From assembly GCA_024138025.1 (NCBI GenBank), contig JAMXBD010001405.1, positions 62,001 through 126,000 of the forward strand: a stretch of 64,000 nt of DNA. Direction: 5' to 3'. The notes beneath the pieces are model-generated. The model had not been told where the DNA came from and made no database searches. It was given only the letters and a program-made list of their open reading frames with translations. Below are positions 1 to 13,500 of this stretch, in pieces. The position numbers and the translations under genes are program-made. The stretch comes from Combretum micranthum (Eukaryota > Streptophyta > Magnoliopsida > Myrtales > Combretaceae). How positions within the stretch are numbered: position 1 is the stretch's first letter; the number at the start of each line of letters is the position of its first letter.

Positions 1-659
1 TGAGAACATAAAAAGTGCACTCTCCTTCCATCCCATCAGAGCCGCCGCTCTGGCCCCCACAAAGTTACCTATCACACTCATGTGACTTGTAGGGTTTGCA
101 ACATTTGCTAGGAACCTCTTCCCTTTGGTAAACCACTGCCCATAAATTTTGACATCAAGCGCCACCACGGGGACCACAAACACCACCAAACCGCCCGGTA
201 GCACGCCGTCTTCGAGGCGATGAATGGCGATGATTGAAGTAGAAGAAGGAAACAGATCCAAGGTGCGTATAGATAATTCACCCCCACATGGTCCAAGAAC
301 TCGGCTTTCACCATTTGGAAATAGTATATGCACCTTAGGATGTATAGGAACGAAATTAATAGCAATGTGAAGAGGGCAATTGACCAAAAAAATGCAAAAG
401 CTGTGGAGGGTAGTGCATGAAATATGCGACGCAACGAGTGTGCGTCGTCGATTGGCTCGCCTAGGATCTTCCATAGTAAGACCTGGCTGCAAATGGAGAG
501 GCTAATCCTGAAGTAACCAGCGTCGAGTTTACTTAGTATTGGCCTCAAAAATTTATCAATAAGTTTGGTTATGAAAATTTGTGGATGATTTGAATCAATC
601 GGTGTATCCATAACACCATCGATGTGGTTTTGATCCAATCCTTCCTTTATCGAAGACAT
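1..659 (-). pseudogene. SLAH1: S-type anion channel SLAH1/SLAH4-like, copy A, frameshifted and cut by the window edge
   Basis: This is the 5' part of a SLAC1-family slow anion channel, a plasma-membrane protein that passes chloride and nitrate. The start ATG at 659 gives MSSIKEG, the same start as copy B (36311). The first 160 residues match copy B closely and include the FRISLS and FLDHVGVNYL blocks and the first membrane segments. Near position 183 copy A reads CACCACC where copy B reads CACCCACC. This one-base deletion shifts the frame and gives a stop at 108, although homology at the DNA level continues to base 1. The second exon would lie left of the window. Either it is a recently broken duplicate or the missing base is a sequence error. 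The short N-terminus fits SLAH1/SLAH4, not SLAC1 or SLAH3; which of the two is not resolved. Confidence 0.85.
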
Positions 660-1294
660 TATTGTCCAATTAATTAATCAACTTAGATATGAATGAAATG
701 TTTCCTTGGATTAGAAAAGATAAGAAAATGAAAGGAACTAAGGTTAAATAGAATGTAATACGTACTATTGCCTAACGTTAAACACACTATGGAAATCCCA
801 TGTCAAATTGGCAATATTTATAGAGAAATTTTGTAAGTGAGATAGAGACAGATATTCCTCAACTTGTAAGAATGTACAATGAAACCGACAAGGAATATCT
901 TAGGCGGCTAAATGTAGGACTAGCCATATTGGACTAACGTCAGCCACGAATCATGACCTGTTTTGAACTCTTCACAACTGCTTTAGTGCGTGTGGGGTCC
1001 ATCAATTTTTAGTTTATAATACACATTTATTTTATAGATTATATATATATATATATATATATATATCACTTGACCATGTTGATAGAAATTTTCCTTTCTT
1101 GCTTCATGGCATGACTTCCATCGAAGAGACCATACATAATCAACATAAACTAAAGTGGTCGCGAATTGCGGGTAGTCAAACTCTTATATCGAAGTCTTTC
1201 TTTTTCCGATCTTTCGAAATACATTCCTGGTTTCATTTTATATCTGTCGGGACATTTTTACAATGTCAGCTTTAAAGTACGATGTGGCTGCACT
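660..1294. repeat. Duplicated SLAH upstream region, copy A, proximal block
   Basis: No gene. The block aligns with 36312-36985 upstream of copy B and shares the GGCGGCTAAAT and TTTAGTGCGTGT segments. A TA microsatellite at about 1031-1066 is longer than its counterpart in copy B (about 36686-36704). Homology stops at 1294, where a hAT-like insertion begins. Confidence 0.8.
815..822 (-). promoter_or_regulatory. Putative TATA box of SLAH copy A
   Basis: TATAAATA on the minus strand, 156 bases upstream of the start codon. The same motif lies 152 bases upstream of the start in copy B (36463-36470), inside a block conserved between the copies. The function is inferred from position and conservation only. 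Confidence 0.45.
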
Positions 1295-1514
1295 TAGGGG
1301 CTCTAAACGAGCGAAGTGGTGACGATATAATATCAAGTTTAAACTTAACTCGAATGTAAAACTCAAAATTTAAAATTTGACTTGAATTGATAATCAGTAA
1401 GCTTGAGATTGATTAGATTTAGCTTGGCTATTTCTATACAAATCAATTAAACTAAACAATGAGTTAGGATTTAGAAATATAATTGAGCTTTCAGTTTATT
1501 TGATCTTAAATATA

Positions 1515-1988
1515 ACTAGCAGACGAAAGCACCGCATTGCGTATGCGAAAAAAACATAAGATAAGTAAAAAATATAAAATAAAATATTAGATTAGATAAT
1601 AATTTTCTAAGACAGTAAAAATGTAATCAAATAGTTATTATAATTATTTAAATTTGAATGTAATTTTTTTAGAAGAAAATGAGAATGAGAGTAGATTTAT
1701 TAGAGTTGGACATTAATGAAAGAGGGAGGGATGAGAGGTTATTATTTTGAAAATAATGGAGGAGGAAAAAAATTGAAAGGAAACATAGAAAGTGGTGGGA
1801 GTGAAAGAGAAAAATGAAGGAAGAAAGAGAAACTGATATGAGTGGAAATTACTAAAAAATGTAAAAGTTTGTAAATATTATCTTTTTATGTCTTAATGAA
1901 ATTAAAAAATAATAATTTTAATTTAAGGGCAATGATGAAAAATAGAAAAAGACACCAAACCTGGTTGCTCCAGCTTTAATAATATAGA
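1515..1988 (-). mobile_element. Non-autonomous Helitron-like element
   Basis: Read on the minus strand it begins with TC (TCTATATTATTAAAG) directly after an A, and ends CTAGT directly before a T, the A/T insertion rule of Helitrons. About 18 bases before the CTAGT end lies a small hairpin with CGCAT/ATGCG arms and a five-base loop. There is no target duplication and no Rep/helicase coding, so it would have depended on another element. It sits in the left arm of the hAT-like element, next to the copia LTR. Confidence 0.6.
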
Positions 1989-2009
1989 TAAATGTGGATC
2001 ATTAGATAT

Positions 2010-2670
2010 TGTTAAGAAAAATATGATAAACAGAAAATAAAATCAAAAGAGATACCAGGATTTGACATGGAAAACCCTAATTGGGGAAAATCCACAGGAT
2101 CGTAGCAAAATAATTCTTCTACTATCAACAATAATGGGATTATATTATTTTTCTTCACTCGTAATATAAGTGGATCACAAATATTCACCATAATAATGAA
2201 TTTCAATCAGTAGCAAGAACAAGTCACTTCTCTCTGTAAAACTCTCTTTAGGTTTTTCAGAATAACCAAAGTGACGCCCTAAAAAAAAAAAAAGCAAGGA
2301 GTATTTGTATAAAAACCAAAAGAAAACTCACAGGCATCGTAAGCTGGCACTCAAGGCTAGTAGCTTTATAGCCGGCGTTGAAACATCGTTGTTCTTGGCA
2401 AAATGAAGGCACCACGTCGATGGCATAAATCCCCAAAGCTGACGGCTTACATGTGAACGTCAGCGAAATACAATGTATTATTGAAGGCCAGTGTTGATGT
2501 TGTTGAAGGGCAGCAACCTTGATCCTCATTTGGCCAACGTACATTGTTCCAAGTCTCTTTTGTTGCAAAAATCTCTTTATTTTCCAAGTCTTCTTCTAAA
2601 TATATATAATATTTAGGATTTCCTCTATTATAAATTATAGACCTATATGGGTTGGATCCACAACCCAACA
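2010..2670 (-). repeat. 3' LTR of copia-1
   Basis: About 660 bp, matching 17431-18057 along its whole length, including the block about mid-LTR with GGCACTCAAGGC and the outer TGTTGGGTT end. The two LTRs differ by many substitutions and small indels, so the insertion is not recent. The polypurine tract lies just upstream on the minus strand. Confidence 0.85.
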
Positions 2671-4102
2671 AATTCCCCTTCCAACTCATTTTGGGTGGCG
2701 AGGGGGGAGGTGGGACTGGCTTTCTGTCTACAACAAATAAGTTTGTCCTTGGACAGAGCTTTAGTCATTATATTTGAACCATTTTCATCACTATGGATCT
2801 TCTCTAGCTTCAAAAGTTTTGATTCCAATACATATAGAATCCAATGATATCTAACATCAATGTATTTGGATCTATAATAGAAAGTTGGATTCTTACTGAG
2901 ATGTATAGCACTCTAGCTATCATAAAACAACTTCAAATCTTCTTGCTCTTGACGCATTTCTTCTAAAAATTTCTTCATCCACAAGACTTTCTCGTAGGCT
3001 TCAATCATAGTAATATATTTTGCTTTGATGGTAGATAGTGCAACACACTTCTACAATTTTGATTGCCAAGACACTACTTCCCCTGCATAAATAATCAGAT
3101 AAACTGAAGTGGACTTCCTAAAATCAAGATCTACAGCCATATCAGCATCTGAAAACCCTTCTGATACAGTTTTACTACCACCAAACTGCAAACATAATCT
3201 GGAAGTGCTCCTGAGATACCTAAGAATCCATTTAACTACGCTCTAATGTTCTTTAGCTGGATTCAAGAGATAACGACTGACAACACCAACAGTATGAGTA
3301 ATATTCGGTCTAATGCATACCATAGCATACATTAGATTACCAACTGTAGAGGCATAAGGAATCTTTTTCATGTCTTCTTTGTCAGATTCACTTTTAGGAC
3401 ATTGCTAAGAATTGAGTTTAAAGTGACCTACAAGTGGAGAGCAAATAGGTTTTGCCTTGCTCATGTTGAATCTCTCTAATACTTTTTCTAGATATCTTTC
3501 ATGTGATAACCACAGTTTGTGGCTCTTCCAATCATGAATAATTCTCATATCAAGAGTTTGACCTGTTGATCCTAAGTCTTTTATAGCAAAAGACTTGCTC
3601 AAAGTAGTTTTCAAATCTTATATCTTCTTGGCATCATAGCCAATAATCAGCATATCATCAACATATAATAGAAGAATAATGAACTCACTAGTGCCAAATC
3701 TCTTTATAAAAATGAAATGATCTGATGCAATCCTAGTGTATCCCTGATCAATCATGAAGGAGTCAAATTTCTTATACCACTACATAGAAGCATACTTTAA
3801 CCCATACAAGCTCTTCTTCAATTTGCAAACAAAATGCTCCTTACCCTTGAACTCAAACCCCTCGGGCTGCTCCATGTAAATTTCTTCCTCCAAGTCATCA
3901 TGAAGAAATGTTGGCTTCATATCCATTTGTTCAATCTCCAAGTTCAAACAAACAGCAATATTGAGTACAAACTGAATGGAAGACATCTTCACCTCTGGTG
4001 AGAAAATCTCATAAAAACCAACCCCTTTCTTCTGACTGAACTCCTTCAAAAACAATCTTGCCTTGTATATTGGTAGTGGGCTATTAGCTTCAGTCTTCAA
4101 TC
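2671..4102 (-). pseudogene. copia-1 pol 3' part: reverse transcriptase and RNase H remnant
   Basis: Minus-strand frames give the later part of a copia polyprotein. The RT part starts at about 4100 with YKARLFLKEFSQKKGV, followed by QMDMKPTFLHDDLEEEIYM and SLYGLK. The catalytic YVDDM lies near 3655-3670, then KDLGS at about 3560. RNase H follows with the SDADMAVDLD motif (about 3155-3125), and the reading ends near KIHSDENGSNIMTK next to the 3' LTR. Several in-frame stops and shifts break it. The RT is cut at its left end by the CACTA element at 4106; the missing N-terminal part continues at 14154. Confidence 0.85.
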
Positions 4103-4105
4103 TAT

Positions 4106-4640
4106 CATTATAAGAAAACTGGCTTTTAAAGACAGAAATTTCTATCTCTGAAAGTATTAATTTTGTCTCTAAAGAATTTTAGAGATAGAATTTTTGTCGC
4201 AAAAACCCTTGTTGCTAATTATTTTGTGACGGATTTAAAATTGGTCGCAAAATTTGCAATAGAAAATTCTGTCTCCAATACTTACAAATTCTGTCGCAAA
4301 ATTGTCTTGAAAATTTACGAAAAAAGATTTAGAGATGGATTTTTTTGTCCCAAATTTGTCTTTATTTATAATTTATCAATAATTTTTATTTTAAGCTTAT
4401 GTCACAAACCTGTTTCATTTTTTTTTTTTTGTGAATTATAATTTGATAAATTTATTTAAAAAATCTGTTGTAAAACTGTCTCTAATTTAATAAATAATAT
4501 AAAAGAAATGCTATTTATTTATGAATTCTATCACGAATTCTATCTCTATTTGATATAATATTGCAATAAAAAAATCTTATTTATTCATAATTTCCACCTC
4601 GAATCTGTCTCAATTGACTGTAAACTCATTATAGTCTTTT
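4106..4640. repeat. CACTA 3' subterminal repeat region
   Basis: Several short degenerate repeats in both orientations of the kind TTGTCGCAAA, AGAGATAGAATTT and TTCTGTC. The same motifs recur at the other end (13790-14150). In CACTA elements such subterminal motifs bind the TNPA-type protein; that role here is inferred from the family. Confidence 0.6.
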
Positions 4641-4898
4641 TTTTTTCTTTTAGTAATCATAAATCTGTTTATATATACATAAAATGAATGATATGGTAAT
4701 AAATATCCACTTAAAAATTTTCACCATAAAACATGAAGGTATTCATACATGTAATTGATGTAGATTCAAAAGATAACATCACATACATATCAAACAAAAA
4801 AAATAGTAAGGCGTCAAAACATAAGTGCTAAAATAATCAAGAAGTCTAACAAAGAATAAAAAGTTAGCATATGAAATGTCATCCAAAAGTGTCCATGA

Positions 4899-6500
4899 TC
4901 ATTTGCCTCGAAGCTTAACAAGTTTAGCTAGCAAAACTTCCATTTGACTTCTCATTTCTACCTTGAATTGTTCTTCTCTTTTCTCTAATTTTTCTTGAAA
5001 CTCTCACTCTCTCTTTTCATTTGTTCTTGCTCTCTTTTCTCCATTTTCCATTCGTTCTTGCACATCTTCTTGCATCTTTTGTAGTATTTCTTCAAGTTTC
5101 TCTTGAGTAATAATGGATGATGATGAATCTCCATAACTTGAACTACAAGAAGATGGACTCTTACTTCCAACTATGTTATGCAATTTTTCCCTAACTCCAA
5201 ATCCATATGACCTCCCATGACTTGGACGTCCAGTTGCTTCTAGCCGTGCATCCGAATCAAAGCTAGGTTGTGATGATAAATCTTCACCATACTTCACTTT
5301 TAATGACTCAACATATTTCTCCTAAAGGAGTCCATTCATCATATTAGACATTAGAATTTCTAAAGATCAATCAAGAATCTAAAATAATTAACAAAATGAA
5401 CTTACACTAACAATCTTTGACCTCTTGTTAATAAATTCACCCAAACCATTCTCCTTCTTATATGTACGATCAAATAGTTCATGTTGTGAGATAGGTCGCT
5501 TGAAAGTACTTAGAATGTGTATTACATCTAAATAGCTTGAAAGAGTAAATTATGAACATACCATCTTTTGACGATGCAAGGAAAATAAAATAGAACCTCT
5601 TGAATGCTTTGAAATTGAACCTTCTTTAATCATAAGTCGATTATTACGTGCTGCTTCATATTTCTTCTCCCATTTGGGGCCACTCCAATAGTCATCAATT
5701 AACTTATTCCATATTTTAGGTGGTATCCAACTAGGTCCATTTCCTTTTATATCCTCTACTTTCTATTTGTCAGTTTTTTCACATGTTTCCCTTCTAGCTC
5801 GATTAAGGGCATCACTAAACCATTAGATGCTATAGCATTCCACACTTCCTTTATCTTATACTCATTTGTCGTATCCCAAGTATATCGTTTCTAAAATTCA
5901 TCAAAAGTTATCAATACTACTTAAAAGTTTAACATCAGGAAAAACAATATACCTCAAAATCAATTTTGTTTACTTGAAATAAGTCCCATAATACATCCTT
6001 ATCTTTTGTACTAAGCTTCTTCCAACATGGACATGCACTTTGGAAACTTCCTTTGATAGCATTTGTAATAGCCTGTGGTATCCAACATTATCAAAACTGT
6101 TATGTAGAAATCATAAGAATAATTATTATAAGTTTAACAATTTTGATGCATAATTTTTGTGATTAATCCAAACCACAAACCTATCTAAAATAACCCTGAG
6201 GAAAGTGTGATTTGTTAAATTTGTGGGGAGAGGAGTCCCTTGTTAAGGCCCTCATGTCATGAGGATATCACTCTCATGATGCTCTAAATCTTGATTTTCT
6301 AAACCAATAGGTAACTCTTTAGTAGCATTTTCTAGAAGAGGCATTTCCACATGTGATTGTTGCCTTATTTCTGCCCTTACATCTCCTACATTAGATGTGG
6401 TGTTTTCTATTTGAGATGATTATGGAGTGCACTCATCACGTTTGATTTGTTATCGTGGTGGTTGTCCCCTTCCAATGCGTTTGTTAGTACCCCTCCGCAT
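4899..6500 (-). pseudogene. CACTA TNPA-like protein (Transposase_24/Ptta family)
   Basis: Starts at an ATG at 6500 (MRRGTNKRIGRGQ), typical of the second CACTA gene. Further on, CPCWKKLSTKDKDVLWDLF (about 6035-5980) and RYTWDTTNEYKIKEVWNA (about 5890-5840) match the plant Transposase_24 domain. The C-terminal part has a GFGVREK segment (about 5195) and a charged coiled-coil-like tail from about 5130 to the stop at 4899, with a one-base frame change near 5000. Non-coding stretches with GT/AG-like borders (for example about 5405-5330) suggest small introns. Stops at several places indicate decay. The protein would bind subterminal repeats to support transposition; it lies downstream of the TNP2 region as usual. 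Confidence 0.75.
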
Positions 6501-6828
6501 TATATCTACAACTAAAACTTCAAAATTGTTTTAAAAAAGAATCATATTAAATAGATAAAAGATGAACTAAACTCAATAGATAAGTAGCATTTAAACATAT
6601 ACCTAAAATAGAACAAGATAACAACATAATACCCATAAAAGAAGCAATAACAATCATAAGAAATAGATAAACATTAAATATAAGTATTAGTGTAGATAAA
6701 AACTAAAATTATATCACTTAGTGAAACTTATAGTTCACACAAATAAAATAAAAGGCAAGGAAGTACAATAACATCAATTCATATATTATAAAAATTTAAG
6801 TACAAAAACACCAATGCTTGAAGATTTT

Positions 6829-9800
6829 TCACATGTCCCATTTACTACTAACATAGTTAAACTCATGTTCAACATTTTCTTCATCACAACTTGAGGAGCT
6901 AAATTCTAAATCTTCTTCATCCTCTTCATCTTCTTGATCAACTTGATATGTTGTATGAACTTCATTTGGATCTACTTCTTCCAAGTGTCCATCATCAATA
7001 CGAATTCTTGCATCATCAAGTTTTAAAGCTGCAGTGACCAATGTGGGTGCTTCCATTTCATTGTCTTGATAATACTCATTATGTGTCTCTAAAGTACTTT
7101 CTTCTTGCTCTTCGTTAAGAGGAATATCAAATCTACTTTTGCTTTAGCTTTACAAATAGCCTACCAATCTCTTAGTTCTCTTTTCTTACTTGGATAAGTT
7201 GCATAGTACACTTGTTCAGCTTGTTGAGCTAATATAAATGGCTCATTCGTACCAAGTCTTGACTTATGATTGACATCAATAAGCCCATATTAAGGATGTA
7301 CTTTTGTCCCTTTTTCAACGTCGAACCATTCACACTTAAACAAGACAACATTATTCCCTTCGCCACAATAATTTAACTCAATGATTTCAAATAATAATCC
7401 ATAAAAATCCCGATTATAATCATTATAACAACTTCCTCTTACATAAACTCCATTGTTCATTGTTTTTTATTCCCTCCAAAATCAAGTGTTTGACACTTGT
7501 AGCCATTAACATAATAGCCTTTATAAGAAGTGACCATGGGAGATGGGCCTTGGATTAAGTCACTAATACGAGCATCAACATTATCAAGATTTTCAATAAC
7601 CTACATAAAAATAATAAAGCTTTATTTCCAATGACAAACTAATTCGATGCATCTTTAAAGAAAATAAGTCTCCATGTTAAAAGTACTTACATGTTTTAAC
7701 CAATTCACAAGGTTTTGTTCTCGTAACTTCTCTATTTCTTTCTCACTTATATCCAGTCTTTCAAACCTTAGCGTGTCATCGAATTTTCTATTTTGGAAAA
7801 ACCGCATTAGCATATGCAATAATAAAAAATGTTTTTAAAACATTAAAAGAATAGAAAAAGAATATACTTACTCTATTAACGGCACAAGTTCTTCACAATT
7901 CATCAAAATATAAAATGTTGCAGCTTTATATTCATTTAGATCCATCAACTTATAGAAGCCATTGGAGCCATAGGCTCTTCCTAGATGTCGAAAAATTGAT
8001 AGGTTTCCCTTGACCTTAACATCACCTCCATCATCATTTCGTGGAATTTGGTTCAATCTTGTTTGCACATTTGGTTCAAAATAAAGGGAGCAAAATGTCG
8101 AGATTTCTTCAATAATATAAGCTTCACATATCGACCCTTCCACACAAGCTCGATTTTCGTACTTTCTTTTTCAACTGATGTAAAAACCTATATATAATTT
8201 TTTTTTGGTAAATCGTCAATGCAAAATTCATATGCTAATAGTAAGTAATATTTATCTTTCATATAATATAAAAGTACCTCTCAAAAAGGTACATCCATCG
8301 ACATTGCACAGGTCCTCCTACCTTAGCTTCATAAGCTAGGTGAATAGGTAAATGCTCCATAAAATCAAAGAATCAGATCTTCTCCAATTTGCACAGAGTT
8401 TCACCTATATTTTTCTCAACCATCATTATATGTTCTACCTTGAATGTTGATGAACAAATTTCTCTAAAGAAAAAACTAAGCTCTGTCATTGTTTCCCATA
8501 CCGCTTGAGGTAATAACTCACGAAAGACAACTGGCATTAACCTTTGTATAAACACATGACAATCATGAGTTTTTAGCCCATAAAACTTGCATTCTTGCAA
8601 ATTCACACAACGACCAATGTTTGAAGAGTATCCATCAGGGATCCTCAATTGCTTAATCCAATGACATACTTCTTCTTTTTGATCTTTTGTTAATGTATAT
8701 GAAGCTTTAGGCTTTAGAACCTTTCCACTTTCTTCAATTAAATCTAGCTTTGGACGTCTACAATATAACTTCAAATCCATTCTAGCCTTCACATTATCTT
8801 TTGTTTTTCCTTTAATGTCCATCATTGTGTTAAATAGATTCTCAAAGACATTCTTTTCAATATGCATGACATCTAAGTTAGGATGAATAAGATTTATGTG
8901 CCAATATGGTAGCTCCCAAAATATACTTTTCTTCACCCAATTGTGTTTCTCACCAAATCCAACAATTTTGCTCCTATGATGTTGAAGTCCAAAAGTAATA
9001 TTAGGGAGAGCACACACTCTTCTCAGCATTTTTTCTCCAAAGATTCGAGAGGGAGGCAAATCTTTTTCAATTCAACCATTTAAAAATTTATCTTTCTGCT
9101 TTCTATATGGATGATTGAGAGGTAAAAATTGACGATGACAATCAAAAAAGGATGTCTTCCTACCATGCTTCAATGTAAAAGATTTAGTATGCTCCATGCA
9201 ATAAGGACATGCTAACTTCCCGTGAGTACTCCATCCAGACAACATTGCATAAGCAGGAAAGTCATTAATTGTCCAAAGCAAAGCAAAGCAACTTTCATTT
9301 GGAAATTCTGTTGCCGATGAGCATCATAAGTAGTTACTCCATCTGTCCATAATAATTTTAGCTCATCAATTAATGGTCGCAAGAACACATCAATGTTTTT
9401 TCTTGGATTTTTAGGACCAGGGATACCATAGGCAAAAACATATAAGATTGCTTCATACATAACCATGGAGGCAAGTTATAAACTGTAATGATTACTAGCT
9501 AACACGAGTAAGGAGTAGCTGACTGGCTAAAAGGATTAAATCCATCCGTGCATAAATCGATGCGCACGTTCCTAGGCTCAACTGCAAATGAAGGTGCATT
9601 TTATCAAAGTGCTTCCATGCCTCACTGTCATTAAGGTAGGAAACTACACTTTCCAATGTATGATTGTTTGCATGCCATGTCATAAACTCAACAGTTTTTC
9701 TTGACTATAAAGCCTTTGTCGTCTTGGAGCTAGCGGTAAGTAGCGTAGCACTTTATAAGGAATATTTTTTTGCTTACCTTCAATTGACTTTTTTGGTTTG

Positions 9801-10537
9801 AATCGAGGATGTCCACAAATTGGACAAGCAAGTTTATTTTCATGCTCTTTGTAAAATAATATGCACATGTTAATACATGAGTCAATATTCTCATATCCAA
9901 ATCTGAGTTTTGTCACTAACTTCTTGCAACTGTAATAGCTATCCACTAATTTTTCATCCTCTGGCAACATAGTTTTAATTATTGATATAAGGCGATCAAA
10001 TGATGCCTCACTCCTATTACACTCGGATTTAAGATTTAAGAGTTGGGACACTGCAGAAAGTTTTGTTTGCTTTTTACAACCCTCCCACAATGGTTCATCA
10101 GCATCCTTTAACATAGTAAAAAACTCCATAGCGTTATGATTTGGTGTATTATCTTCCATCTCAACATCAAAATAATCAGAGCTTAGACCCACGGCATCTA
10201 TCAGCTTTCTTTTGTACGGGTTGATATCATCATTCATATTTCTTGAAGATTCTCTAGCATTTATGTCAACATCACTTCTATAAGGTTCTTCATGTGCATA
10301 CCATCATGTATATTGCTTATCAAAACCCTTTGAATAGACATGAAATTTCACTTTATCTCGATTGAGATACTTCTTATTCTTGCATTTAGAACATGGGCAT
10401 CTAATCTTGTTTTAAGAAACAATTTGGGTTTGAGAGAAGGCAAAGTTAAGAAATGATTCAACCCCATTAATAAAATCTTCAGTCATGTGGTCATTACTAT
10501 TGAATCGATGATACATCCAACTACGATCAAATGCCAT
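6829..10537 (-). pseudogene. CACTA TNP2-type transposase, degenerate
   Basis: The minus-strand reading starts at the ATG at 10537 with MAFDRSWMYHRF, the transposase-associated N-terminal domain with CPCSKCKN. Then come a region with CPICGHPRF (about 9830), the catalytic-core region with ACPYCMEHTKSF (about 9205) and LPYWHINLIHPNLDVMHIEK (about 8930-8870), a DUF4218 block with GLKTHDCHVFIQRLMPV (about 8580-8530) and its end at 8143-7868, then DUF4216 (about 7550-7150, with YYVNGYKCQTLDFGG). It ends in an acidic tail (7056-6829) rich in Glu and Asp. Frameshifts at about 9680, 9480 and 9280, plus stops (for example about 10405), break the protein. Some gaps, such as 8330-8160, may be introns. 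Confidence 0.85.
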
Positions 10538-13500
10538 ATTTTCTGCACTATATTGAATGAACATATATTTAAATAAGGATTTCAAGTCATACCATCAAGC
10601 ACATGCCTAATATATTTTAAATTAGAGGTAGAAACTAATATATTTTATATGAGGAGTATAAACTATATATAGTTTTTATAAAACTGTTCAAATAAAAAAA
10701 AATTAATCCTCAATGAATCTAGATAAAACTATAGTTTTTTTTCTTTTTTTTTTTTTTTACCATAAGCAATTCACTTTTCCTATGACTTTTCCAACTGCAT
10801 ATTTGTTAAGGGTAAAGTGAGTCCACTTCCACTACCGTAAAATTATCATAGTTAAACTAGTGGTGGAATTGAGCATTTGAAAAACTTGCATGTCCAATTG
10901 ATCTAAATGATTACAAATACATGTACATTGGTATTTCATATTTGGAAAGTCTCATAATTTCTAAGAATTTAAGGTGTACTCATTAAGATAATTACTTAAG
11001 AATTTATTAGCTTGATTCAATGTTTAGATTATCAATATTATAGTGTCAACCAATCACTTGCCAGTAACAGGAACATGAATTATTACATTAAGTAGATGTG
11101 GATTTTACTGTTGACGCTTGAAAAATTACTAAAAATAAGTTTAATGGAGAAGATAGATTAAAACAAAGTACACTCTATAAAAATTGGTGATAAGAGTCTT
11201 GATTCTAATTTTTGTTGTCTATCAGTATTAACAAAATAAAAAAAAAATGAGGTCAAATTGAGAATGAGCTCTTGGTCAAAAAAAATTTTTTTTTGAGAAA
11301 GAGCTACTAACATGTGGTCATATTCTAATTATAATAATCGAAAAAAAATTGGTAGAAAAACAGAGTAATTTTTCAATTAAAATTGTATGTCGATAAACGT
11401 ATTAAATTGTTGGATGTTTTCAATTTGACAGCAACTTACCATTATACAACTTTATATTTGCAAGTCACATACAACATACGATCTTTGAATAAAACGCACA
11501 TCAAACAATAAAATATATAATATAAAAATTCCTTTTAGATCTTTAACAAATTTTTAGAATATCCATTAACTTAGATCAAATTTGGAAAAGGGATAGAAGA
11601 ATAAAACTTACATCTATAAAAGATCCCTCTGGTTCTTTTAGAATATTAGAGTTCTTCTAGCATTCACCAATAAGTTTAGTCAACTGTTCTGATGTAAGAT
11701 ATCTTAAATGTTGTCCCTTCATCCACCTTTATATGCATTTAGAATAGAAACTATAATGGAGCCTTCTCCTTGAATGTGCTGTAAAACAGAGTGATCTGAA
11801 TAAGAAATAGAGTATGGAATTGGCTCGTCAGTGGATTTGTATAATGTGAAATTTGCATTAGAACTGTGGACTGATATAAATTTCTTTTATTATTATTATC
11901 CTAACATGGAGTTTGATTCAAATGTAATACCGGTTTTTGAAAGATCTATCATAATATTATTATATTATAATATCATTATTTATTGCTCCATATGTGTTTT
12001 GGCCTGAACGTAATAAAACATAAAAAGTTTTTCATAAAAGCTTGTCTGAAATTATATTACATGAATTGGTTCAGTAATGAGGCAAAGAAAAATGGTAATA
12101 GGCATATACAAGTCTCGTGTAAAGAGGTAAGATTTATACATTCTCATTCCATTCTCATTCTAACTAAAACATGGGCTGTCATTGTAATTTTCTAGCTTAT
12201 AAACCTAACTGTGTTAAACAAAGGAGTAAAAATAATATATTCTCAAAACTGAATATGTTACAAATATATCTGCTTTATACCTGGTTTTGAGATATCTCTT
12301 AGACCATTAATTAGATAAAAGGAAAAAGAAATTCATGAACTCAATTCCCATATTTAGCATTGTTATTTGTTCTTTCACCGTGATATACCGTGTTCCATGA
12401 AAATCTGGAGATTCAAACATCTACATCATACAATAACAAATGAATAAAAAAAAGCACATATATTCATATGATTATATAACATTGCATCAATATATCCGGC
12501 TCAATATTGGTGTTATACATTATTAAAAATAATAAATACCTAAAATACATTTAGAAAAAAAAAAACATTAAAGAAAACCTCCAACAAGAAATAATTAAGA
12601 AACAAACTGACCACAATATGAATCTAACATCTCCATCCAGCTTGAAGAAAAGAGCATTGGGAGAAGTTGCAATAATATGGAAACCCATCCTATGAATACC
12701 TATAGGACAACCAAAACAATCACAGCTCGTCTTATAAATGCTGATCATAGGTGAAGATCAAATGTACACAACAGTATAACATTTACTGCAAATGCAAAGC
12801 TATATTCATACGAAATTGATATGGAGCATATTTCATATATCAAAACAACTCTAGATCCAAGAAATTGGATGAACTAATTGAGTTTCTCAGTTAACACTAC
12901 ATTAAGATGACAGTGTGATTCAAACCCTGTTTTCTCTACCATTGTGTTTTCTATCCTTTTCCAATTGAGTAAACTAGATGTTGCTCTTGTGTGCATGTTT
13001 TCAAATAATAGGGGCACATGTTTAATAATATATATATATATAATATATATATATATAAACTACTGGATACATCCTATACTATGAAATCTTAAAATAGTGA
13101 ACTTATGAAATTCCATAGCATCAGTGAACCAAATAGAAAAAAGGGACAAAACCCACCAACTTCTTTTGTTATTTTATATAGGAATCCTTCTAAATTCAAA
13201 ACCCTGAAGAAGTTGCAAGATAGTAGTTAGAAAGTTACACAACCATTACTTACTACTTCATACCAAGACATCACAGTAACATGGGTTGTACAAAGAAAAC
13301 ATAAAAACAACCAAAGATTTAAATTTCTTTTTTAAGAAAGAAATTAAAAGGAGGTATGACATGTAAATTACATAACCAACCCTTTTTTCTTTGAGATTGA
13401 TGAGAAGAGAAGAAGAAAAGAGGAGATGAGTTTGGTGATGGTGGGGAGCACAACAGCAAGAAAGGATTAGGTTAGGGTTAGGGTTAGGGTTTTGGCAATT

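Noticed and set aside
1031..1066. TA-rich tract as a regulatory site
   Set aside because: A plain microsatellite; length differs between the copies and nothing else supports a function.
13466..13493. Interstitial telomere or chromosome-end remnant
   Set aside because: Only three to four units, located inside a CACTA leader; too short for a telomere relic.
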